A stretch of DNA of 5,333 nt, taken from contig CADBMQ010000106.1 of assembly GCA_902795765.1 (NCBI GenBank), forward strand, positions 1 through 5,333, in the 5' to 3' direction. The translations under genes were made by a program, and so were the position numbers. This document shows, in pieces, positions 1 to 5,333 of this stretch (the first letter of the stretch is position 1; each line of letters opens with the position of its first letter). The notes beneath the pieces are model-generated. The model searched no databases. It was not told where the DNA came from and saw only the letters and a list, made by a program, of their open reading frames with translations. Source of the DNA: Oscillospiraceae bacterium. GTDB lineage: Bacteria; Bacillota; Clostridia; Oscillospirales; Acutalibacteraceae.

Positions 1-86
1 GAATTTCTCTTGAAGATATTCATAAAGAACTCGCTTCTCGTCATGTAATTGATAAAAAAGTAAAACAAGAAAAAATGACTTCGTAA
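1..86 (+). CDS. C-terminal end of an unidentified protein (partial, 5' end outside window)
   Basis: An open frame enters from the left edge (first full codon at base 3) and ends at TAA (84-86), leaving 27 readable residues. The tail is hydrophilic, rich in Lys, Glu and Asp, and ends in KQEKMTS; it looks like a soluble, probably helical terminus with no membrane segment. I do not recognise the family. Support for coding comes from A/T-rich third codon positions like those of the neighbours and from the stop codon directly abutting a strong terminator at 87. The gene is convergent with dnaE, with only 38 bases between the two stop codons. The antisense frame over the same bases is also open, but it lies beyond the terminator that ends the dnaE operon, so the + strand reading is preferred. 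Confidence 0.6.
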   Translation, partial: ISLEDIHKELASRHVIDKKVKQEKMTS

Positions 87-133
87 TTAAAATAAAAAAC
101 AGCGTGTAATCTACACGCTGTTTTTTATTTTAA
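87..133. terminator. Bidirectional intrinsic terminator between convergent genes
   Basis: Bases 87-108 and 112-133 are exact reverse complements: a perfect 22-bp stem around a 3-base loop (ATC, 109-111). The GC-containing core is CAGCGTGTA (100-108) pairing with TACACGCTG (112-120). It is flanked by an A-run (94-99) and a T-run (121-126, then ATTTT), so each strand's transcript has a hairpin followed by a U-tract. On the + strand it ends the partial gene whose stop codon is at 84-86. On the - strand it ends the murB-rapZ-whiA-dnaE operon. The last nine bases of dnaE (125-133, Leu-Lys-stop) lie in the right arm. Confidence 0.93.
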
Positions 134-3100
134 AACTACATTGTTTGATCCAACCATTGATTTAATATGGTTTATTGATTTTTCAGAAGTGTCAACACCA
201 AATTTGTTATATTTCAAAGTCTTTTTAGTATCTGCAAAGCAAAAATAAATGTTGTCATTTCCTCGATGTTGGGTTATTGTCGCAAGTGCAACTCGAAAAT
301 CATCACTATTTTGCGACGAAACTTTAATATACAAACTTTTTTGTTCAGTTGTACTCGGTATAGAAACAGTATCAACAATAATTTGTATGCTTCCGTCATC
401 GTTAGTTGATACCTTGCCTTCAATTAAAATGATATTATTTATTTTCAGCAAATTGAAATATTTAATAAGTACTTTCGGAAATACAATCAATTCGACATTT
501 CCGCCATAAGTATCAAGCGAAACAAACTCCATACTATCACCGTTGCGAGTTTGTTTTTTCTTAATATTGCCAATAATTCCAATTAGTTTAATGTTTTGAT
601 TATCATTTTTCTCGGTAATATCATTTAAATTAGCACAACCAAGTTTGAGAGCAATTTCTTTATAGTCTTGCAAAGGATTAGATGAAATACTAAATCCTAA
701 AACTTCACGCTCCATTGCAACGAGTTCATTTTTATCGTATTCGTCAAGTTTTGGCAACACAAATTGAGGTGCTTCTTTATATGCAACATCAAACAAACCA
801 ATTTGACCGCTTATTTCACGGCGTCCTGTTTCTGAAATGTATGCAAGCACTTTATCAAGTGATTCGATTAAAGTCTTACGTGTGAAATTAAAAGAGTCAA
901 AGCAACCGCTTTTAATTAGACATTCAATGGATTTGCGATTAATACCTTTGCCACGCATTCTTTCACAAAAGTTTTGAAAAGATGTAAATTGACCGTTGAG
1001 ATTTCTTTCGGAAACAACATTTTCAATAAGCGAATATGAAACATTTTTGATAGCTGATAATCCAAAAATGATGCCGTTTTCATAGCTTGTAAAATGGCTT
1101 TTGCCGATATTTATATCAGGATTAAATACATCTATTCCCATCGACATACATTCATTAACATACAACTGAATTTTGGCAGGAGAATCAAGCACGCTTGTCA
1201 TTAATGCAGACATAAATTCTTTTGGGAAATGTGCTTTTAAGTATGCGTTTCTGTATGCAATAGTAGCATAGCAAACAGCGTGTGCTTTATTAAAAGCATA
1301 AGATGAAAAGGCATTTATTTTGTCAAAAAGTTCATTTGAATCTTCTATCGAAATTCCGTTTTCTTTGCAACCTTCGACAAACTTATCTCGTTCTTTGTTT
1401 AAGACATCGTGCTTTTTCTTCGACATGGCACGTCTAACAATATCTGCTCTTGCAAATGAATAGCCTGCAAGTGAACGAAAAACTTGCATAACCTGTTCTT
1501 GATACACAAGGCAACCGTAGGTAACGTTCAAAATTGGACGCAAAAGCTCGGTTTTGTATTTAATATTTTGAGGATTATGCTTGTTTTTGATATATTCAGG
1601 TATAGATTGAGAAGGGCCGGGACGATAAAGCGAGGTAACAGCCGTCAAATCTTCTATAGAACGAGGCTTTAATTCTCGTATGACTCTCTTCATACCATCG
1701 GATTCAAACTGAAAAATTCCGTTTGTTTTGCCGGTCGAAAAGAGCTTAAAAGTAAGCTCATCATTATCAGGAATTTGATTTATATCAAAATTAGGATTTT
1801 TCAGATGAATATTCTTAATGCAATCATCGGTGATTGTAAGATTTTTCAGTCCAAGAAAATCCATTTTTAATAGACCGAGTTCTTCAAGCGTTGTCATTGG
1901 AAATTGAGTAATGATATTTGAATCACTTGTGGCAAGAGGAACAATTTCACAAACGGGTTGTGGTGTGATGACAACACCTGCAGCATGCATTGATGCGTGA
2001 CGGGGCATACCCTCTATCCTTTTTGCCATATCAACTAAATCACGAACATTTTTGTCGGTTGAATATAGTCTTTTCAATTCGTCCGATTCATTCAAGGCAT
2101 TTTCAAGAGTTTGATCCAACACATTAGGTATGGCTTTTGCAACTGCATCAACAGTTGTGTAGGGAAGTGCCATTGCACGCCCAACATCTCTTACGGCAGC
2201 ACGAGCCGCAAGCGTACCAAAAGTAACGATTTGTGCGACATGATCATCTCCGTATCTTTCACGAACATACTCGATCATTTTTGGTCTAAGTCTTGCACAA
2301 AAATCTACATCAAAATCGGGCATTGTAACACGCTCTGGATTAAGAAAACGTTCAAAAAGTAAATCGTATTTAATTGGATCAATGTCTGTTATTCCGATGC
2401 AGTAAGCGACTAAAGATGCAGCACCCGAACCTCTGCCCGGTCCGACAGGAATATCATTATTTTTTGCATAGTTTACATAATCGGCAACAATCAAAAAGTA
2501 ATCAACATATCCCATTTCGTTAATTACTTTGAGTTCATATTCCATTCTATCAATGTATTCTTTTGTTTCTAAACCTCGATTTTTAAGCCCAGTATATGCA
2601 TTATTACGCAAAAAATCGTAGTGATTTTCGTTGTTCGGTGTATCAAAATTAGGCAATATAGTATTACCAAACTCAAAATCAACATTGCAACGTTCTGCAA
2701 TTATGTTTGTGTTATCAACTGCATCTAATCTATTTTTAAAAAGTGAACGCATTTCATTTTCGCTTTTAAGATAAAACTCATCACACGCAAATACAAATTT
2801 ATCATCGTCTTTAATAGTGTGATTTGTGCCAATAAGCATTAAGCACTCTTGCATTTTAGCATCAGATTTATTAACATAATGCACATCATTCGTAGCAACA
2901 AGTCTAACACCAATTTTATCAGCAATTTCAATTAACGCTGTATTGACTTTATTTTGGTTTTCAAGTCCATGGTCTTGAAGTTCAAGAAAGAAATTATCTA
3001 CACCGAAAATCTCAACATAATCTTCGGCAATTTTCACAGCATTTTCATAGTCGTTTGCAACTATCGCTTTTGGAATTTCACCTTGTAAACATGCAGATAG

Positions 3101-3499
3101 TGCTATTAATCCGTCACTATATTTTCGAAGCAACTCTTTGTCAACTCTCGGTTTGAAATAAAATCCATCGACAAATGATTTGGATACAATTCTACAAAGA
3201 TTTTTGTAACCGTTCAAATTTTCGCAAAGCAAAACAAGATGACTGTATTCTGAGTCAACGCCATGAACTTTATCTTCAAGACGCCGAGGAGCAACATAAA
3301 CTTCGCATCCGATAATTGGCTTAATTCCGTGTTTTTTTGCCGATTTATAGAAATCGACCACGCCGTACATAACGCCGTGGTCGGTAATTGCAACAGAATA
3401 CATACCCATTTCTTTAACAGCGTTCATCAACTCGTCAATGCGACAAGCACCGTCTAAAAGACTATATTCGCTGTGTAAATGTAAATGGGTGAATGACAT
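125..3499 (-). CDS. dnaE: DNA polymerase III subunit alpha (DnaE), full length with PHP domain
   Basis: DnaE is the catalytic C-family polymerase subunit of the replisome and extends primers on DNA held to the beta clamp. At 1124 aa it is close to the usual length. Seen in order: an N-terminal PHP domain (about 1-210) with HLHLHSEYSLLDG, TDHG, GCEVYV and NDVH; the polymerase core (about 270-760) with GPGRGSGAAS (353-362), PDFDVDF (394-400) and KMDFLG (545-550). By comparison with E. coli, the catalytic aspartates are D397, D399 and D547. The FNKAHAVCYA segment (736-745) is typical of the family. A helix-hairpin-helix-like region follows around 850-870, then a clamp-binding motif QIGLF (899-903), an OB fold (about 970-1047) and a C-terminal domain ending in NNVVLK. 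All nine PHP metal ligands appear present (H7, H9, D16, H41, E66, H87, C137, D205, H207), so the domain could be a proofreading nuclease; that activity is inferred. The ATG start fits the PHP motif at residue 5 and the upstream AAGAGGA. Firmicutes normally also carry PolC, so the division of labour here is unknown. The gene is last in its operon. Confidence 0.97.
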   Translation of the reverse strand: MSFTHLHLHSEYSLLDGACRIDELMNAVKEMGMYSVAITDHGVMYGVVDFYKSAKKHGIKPIIGCEVYVAPRRLEDKVHGVDSEYSHLVLLCENLNGYKNLCRIVSKSFVDGFYFKPRVDKELLRKYSDGLIALSACLQGEIPKAIVANDYENAVKIAEDYVEIFGVDNFFLELQDHGLENQNKVNTALIEIADKIGVRLVATNDVHYVNKSDAKMQECLMLIGTNHTIKDDDKFVFACDEFYLKSENEMRSLFKNRLDAVDNTNIIAERCNVDFEFGNTILPNFDTPNNENHYDFLRNNAYTGLKNRGLETKEYIDRMEYELKVINEMGYVDYFLIVADYVNYAKNNDIPVGPGRGSGAASLVAYCIGITDIDPIKYDLLFERFLNPERVTMPDFDVDFCARLRPKMIEYVRERYGDDHVAQIVTFGTLAARAAVRDVGRAMALPYTTVDAVAKAIPNVLDQTLENALNESDELKRLYSTDKNVRDLVDMAKRIEGMPRHASMHAAGVVITPQPVCEIVPLATSDSNIITQFPMTTLEELGLLKMDFLGLKNLTITDDCIKNIHLKNPNFDINQIPDNDELTFKLFSTGKTNGIFQFESDGMKRVIRELKPRSIEDLTAVTSLYRPGPSQSIPEYIKNKHNPQNIKYKTELLRPILNVTYGCLVYQEQVMQVFRSLAGYSFARADIVRRAMSKKKHDVLNKERDKFVEGCKENGISIEDSNELFDKINAFSSYAFNKAHAVCYATIAYRNAYLKAHFPKEFMSALMTSVLDSPAKIQLYVNECMSMGIDVFNPDINIGKSHFTSYENGIIFGLSAIKNVSYSLIENVVSERNLNGQFTSFQNFCERMRGKGINRKSIECLIKSGCFDSFNFTRKTLIESLDKVLAYISETGRREISGQIGLFDVAYKEAPQFVLPKLDEYDKNELVAMEREVLGFSISSNPLQDYKEIALKLGCANLNDITEKNDNQNIKLIGIIGNIKKKQTRNGDSMEFVSLDTYGGNVELIVFPKVLIKYFNLLKINNIILIEGKVSTNDDGSIQIIVDTVSIPSTTEQKSLYIKVSSQNSDDFRVALATITQHRGNDNIYFCFADTKKTLKYNKFGVDTSEKSINHIKSMVGSNNVVLK

Positions 3500-3506
3500 A
3501 AATTAT

Positions 3507-3513
3507 TCCTCTT
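3507..3513 (-). promoter_or_regulatory. Ribosome binding site of dnaE
   Basis: On the minus strand AAGAGGA lies seven bases upstream of the dnaE ATG (3497-3499) and directly follows the whiA TAG stop (3514-3516). The whole 14-base whiA-dnaE gap is therefore this site plus its spacer. Ribosomes ending on whiA finish on the dnaE site, which suggests translational coupling (inference). Confidence 0.85.
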
Positions 3514-4371
3514 CTATATTTTTTCAGATATTTTCACAATTTTATTAAGTCCTCGATAAACTGTCGATCGACTCATTTTAAGCATTTCAGCAAGTTCATT
3601 TAAAGACATTTCAAAATTATCGCGTTTAGATATTGCTATTTTTTGCAAATTATCAGGTAAATTATTCAGTTCGTTGGACTCTTCCAATTTTTGAATAGCT
3701 TGCAGATATTTAAATCCACTATCTGTTGTTTTTTTCAAATTTGCATTAGCGAAATTATTTAATCTGTTTTCGTGATTTCTTATGTTCTTTAAAATAGTCG
3801 TTTGCATAATATGAAGTGAATTATTCGGCGCATCAATAGCAGTTAATAAATTTTCGATGCTTTCCGAATCTTTGATATAAACAACATATTTGTTTTTTCG
3901 CTCTATTAGTCTTGCAAGAGGGAAAAGCGATGAAACTATTTGTAAAAAAACAAATGCTATTTTTTCATTTTTAAATACAAATTCTGCGTGATATTCCTTT
4001 GTCGGATCAGAAATCTTTCCACAGCTCAAAAATGAAAATTTCAAAAAAGCAGGTAAACAATTATCGCAAACAAGAATATTTTTATCAATTCTATCATTTA
4101 AAATTGCTTTAAGAATTTCTTCGGGAATTAAATCAAAATTCAAGAGAAATTTTTCATCAATTTCAGATATAGAACAAGATATACCAAATGATTTTTTAAA
4201 AAGATATCGAATGTAATTCGCTTCATCTTCACTTGAAAAACGGAGTTTTACATTGCTTTTGGTTTTGTACTTACCTAAAAGCATATATGCGTATCCTTCG
4301 GCATGTCTGCAACACTCACGTTTTGAGCGAGTTGAAATCATTTCGGATTTTACTTCACTATAAAACGACAT
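3514..4371 (-). CDS. whiA: WhiA, sporulation/division-associated DNA-binding protein (divergent)
   Basis: WhiA pairs a LAGLIDADG-homing-endonuclease-like fold without nuclease activity with a C-terminal helix-turn-helix. It is a transcription factor for sporulation in Streptomyces and affects cell division and chromosome segregation in Bacillus. From the chosen ATG the protein has 285 aa and begins MSFYSEVKSE, the family's usual start. Recognisable parts are the CC pair (20-21), a LAGLIDADG-like segment FLKFSFLSCGKISDP (109-123), the stretch NRLNNFANANLKKT (203-216), and a helix-turn-helix at about 252-281 (SLNELAEMLKM then SRSTVYRGLNKI). An in-frame TTG at 4381-4383 would add four residues and overlap rapZ, but the ATG matches the family and sits one base after the rapZ stop (TAATATG). 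AGGT at 4388-4391 is too close to the TTG and far from the ATG, so translation is probably coupled to rapZ. It is shorter than Bacillus WhiA (about 316 aa, from memory) and its signatures are altered. Position in the operon supports the call. Confidence 0.92.
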   Translation of the reverse strand: MSFYSEVKSEMISTRSKRECCRHAEGYAYMLLGKYKTKSNVKLRFSSEDEANYIRYLFKKSFGISCSISEIDEKFLLNFDLIPEEILKAILNDRIDKNILVCDNCLPAFLKFSFLSCGKISDPTKEYHAEFVFKNEKIAFVFLQIVSSLFPLARLIERKNKYVVYIKDSESIENLLTAIDAPNNSLHIMQTTILKNIRNHENRLNNFANANLKKTTDSGFKYLQAIQKLEESNELNNLPDNLQKIAISKRDNFEMSLNELAEMLKMSRSTVYRGLNKIVKISEKI

Positions 4372-4372
4372 A

Positions 4373-5236
4373 TTAGTAAGCAAATCTACCTATATCACGG
4401 TGGCTTGATGTAACGTGCAAATCTTTATTTTTAAGGTGCTTAGCAAGATATTTCGCAAATGTAACCGAACGATGTTTACCACCTGTACAACCAAATGCAA
4501 TAACAAGTTGGCTCTTGCCCTCTTTTTTATAAAGGGGAACAAGAAAGTCAACCATATCTTCGATTTTATTATACAATGTTTGGGAATCTTCAAAACTCAT
4601 AACATAGTCACTAACTTCGTTATCAAGACCTGTTTTTTCACGCAATTCGTCAATATAAAACGGGTTTGGTAAACATCTAACATCGAAAACTAAATCAGCA
4701 TCAGTAGCAGGGGAGAATTTAAATCCAAACGACATAACGTGAATGCTCATTCTGTCTGACGCACCTGTCGCAAACATTTCTGAAATTCTCATTTTAAGTT
4801 TTTGCGGAGAAAGCATGGTCGTGTCTATAATATAGTCAGCATTTTCTTTAATGGGTTTGAGCATTTCAACTTCCATTTTAACAGCGCTTTCAACCGAACC
4901 TCCTGCTTTTTTTGCAAGGGGATGTTTACGACGAGTTTCTTTATATCTTGTAACAAGACAAGATTCACTTGCTTCCAAAAATAGAATTTTAAAATCAAGA
5001 TTGATTTCACGAAGCTCGTCTATAATTTTAACAAACTGGTCAAAAAACGAACCGCCACGAGTATCAGTTACAACAGCAACTTTATTTAAAGACTCTGTTT
5101 TGATACACAAATTAGCAAAATCCTTTATAAGGATTGGAGGAATATTATCAATACAATAATATCCTACATCTTCCAAAGCATTGACAGCAGCAGATTTACC
5201 ACTACCAGACAATCCTGTTACTATCATAAATTCCAT
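4373..5236 (-). CDS. rapZ: RapZ/YvcJ family P-loop nucleotide-binding protein
   Basis: Members bind and hydrolyse ATP/GTP. In E. coli RapZ is an RNA-binding adaptor that senses glucosamine-6-phosphate and directs RNase E to the sRNA GlmZ; Bacillus YvcJ is linked to competence. The target in this organism is unknown, and GlmZ is not expected in Firmicutes. The protein has 287 aa, normal for the family. Seen: Walker A GLSGSGKS (8-15), CIDNIPP (28-34), VVTDTRGG (55-62), the segment FLEASESCLVTRYKETRRKH (86-105), DADLVFDVRCLPNPF (179-193), and in the C-terminal domain GCTGGKHRSV (249-258) and SHRDI (278-282). The segment before DADLV reads FKFSPAT rather than the commoner FKYGIPL. The ATG at 5234-5236 is supported by GAAAGGA ten bases upstream; a second ATG at 5225-5227 would cut before the P-loop strand. 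It lies 27 bases after murB and runs directly into whiA, with no yvcK between them. Confidence 0.97.
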   Translation of the reverse strand: MEFMIVTGLSGSGKSAAVNALEDVGYYCIDNIPPILIKDFANLCIKTESLNKVAVVTDTRGGSFFDQFVKIIDELREINLDFKILFLEASESCLVTRYKETRRKHPLAKKAGGSVESAVKMEVEMLKPIKENADYIIDTTMLSPQKLKMRISEMFATGASDRMSIHVMSFGFKFSPATDADLVFDVRCLPNPFYIDELREKTGLDNEVSDYVMSFEDSQTLYNKIEDMVDFLVPLYKKEGKSQLVIAFGCTGGKHRSVTFAKYLAKHLKNKDLHVTSSHRDIGRFAY

Positions 5237-5246
5237 TAAAATTCAT

Positions 5247-5253
5247 TCCTTTC
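5247..5253 (-). promoter_or_regulatory. Ribosome binding site of rapZ
   Basis: On the minus strand GAAAGGA lies ten bases before the ATG at 5234-5236, in the short murB-rapZ gap. It favours the first ATG of rapZ over the in-frame ATG nine bases later. The out-of-frame ATG at 5244-5246 is too close to the site to be used. Confidence 0.8.
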
Positions 5254-5263
5254 AGGGTATAAA

Positions 5264-5333
5264 CTAAACCATTTTTATCTCGCATTCAAGTTTTACACCT
5301 TTTTCGAGAAAAACAGTATTTTGAATTTTTTCA
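5264..5333 (-). CDS. murB: UDP-N-acetylenolpyruvoylglucosamine reductase (MurB), C-terminal end (partial)
   Basis: MurB reduces UDP-GlcNAc-enolpyruvate to UDP-MurNAc with NADPH and FAD in the cytoplasm, the second committed step of peptidoglycan precursor synthesis. Only the last 22 codons and the TAG stop (5264-5266) are inside the window; the rest lies beyond base 5333. The tail contains VFLEKGVKLECEIKMV, which matches the usual MurB ending (a helix leading into FG-V-LE-E-KI). Identity rests on this short match plus the conserved murB-rapZ-whiA gene order of Firmicutes. It is the most upstream gene visible in the operon, and rapZ starts 27 bases after it. Confidence 0.82.
   Translation of the reverse strand, partial: EKIQNTVFLEKGVKLECEIKMV

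Noticed and set aside
1..86. Open minus-strand frame opposite the left-edge gene
   Set aside because: It lies downstream of the terminator that ends the dnaE operon, has no visible start signal, and would give an improbable Phe-rich peptide.
3940..3975. A/T homopolymer runs within whiA as possible frameshift or terminator signals
   Set aside because: The whiA frame continues unbroken to its conserved C-terminus, and no GC-containing hairpin sits next to the runs; they are Lys/Phe codons in an AT-rich gene.
249..4672. Several + strand open frames of 60-86 codons inside dnaE and rapZ (for example 249-509, 1484-1672, 2111-2362, 3263-3457, 4415-4672)
   Set aside because: They lie antisense to well-supported genes, show no family motifs and have no convincing ribosome binding sites that I could see. 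They are chance open frames opposite AT-rich coding sequence.
4802..5159. Open frames overlapping rapZ on both strands (4802-4984 and 4851-5159 on +, 4825-5010 on -)
   Set aside because: RapZ motifs run continuously across this region in its own frame, so these are shadows.
5237..5263. Possible promoter in the murB-rapZ gap
   Set aside because: The gap is only 27 bases and is filled by the ribosome binding site and spacer; no -35/-10 pair can be made out. AT-rich hexamers inside the murB end are expected by composition.
1..5333. CRISPR arrays, tRNA genes, insertion sequences or a riboswitch
   Set aside because: The window is almost entirely coding, gaps are 1 to 38 bases, and no spaced repeats, cloverleaf or transposase motifs were seen.

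Overview
The window is a compact, AT-rich piece of a low-GC Firmicutes chromosome, most likely from the class Clostridia. The minus strand carries the end of murB, then rapZ, whiA and dnaE, all in one direction with gaps of 27, 1 and 14 bases. The murB-rapZ-whiA cluster with dnaE behind it is a known Clostridia-type arrangement. The genus cannot be named from the sequence. No mobile element, tRNA, rRNA, CRISPR array or integration scar is visible.

Layout, from left to right on the + strand. Bases 1-86 hold the last codons of an unidentified + strand gene. Bases 87-133 form a perfect 22-bp inverted repeat that reads as a two-way terminator. It ends both that gene and the minus-strand operon, and the dnaE stop codon lies inside its right arm. 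Bases 125-3499 (-) encode a full-length DNA polymerase III alpha subunit (DnaE, 1124 aa). It has an intact PHP domain, polymerase core, helix-hairpin-helix region, beta-clamp-binding motif and OB fold. Bases 3514-4371 (-) encode a short, divergent WhiA (285 aa from the preferred ATG). Bases 4373-5236 (-) encode RapZ (287 aa), and 5264-5333 (-) is the C-terminal end of MurB. No stretch over 300 bases lacks a gene.

The operon links cell-wall precursor synthesis (MurB, UDP-MurNAc formation), an amino-sugar-linked P-loop regulator (RapZ), a division-associated DNA-binding protein (WhiA) and DNA replication (DnaE). No promoter is visible inside it, so transcription probably enters from upstream of murB, outside the window. 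Points that stand out are: yvcK is missing from its usual place between rapZ and whiA; the WhiA helix-turn-helix and LAGLIDADG-like signatures are altered; DnaE keeps all nine expected PHP metal ligands; the terminator overlaps the dnaE end; and no tryptophan codon occurs in about 1,745 readable residues. I see no clear sign of a wholly new system. This is mainly a housekeeping region with a few lineage-specific deviations.
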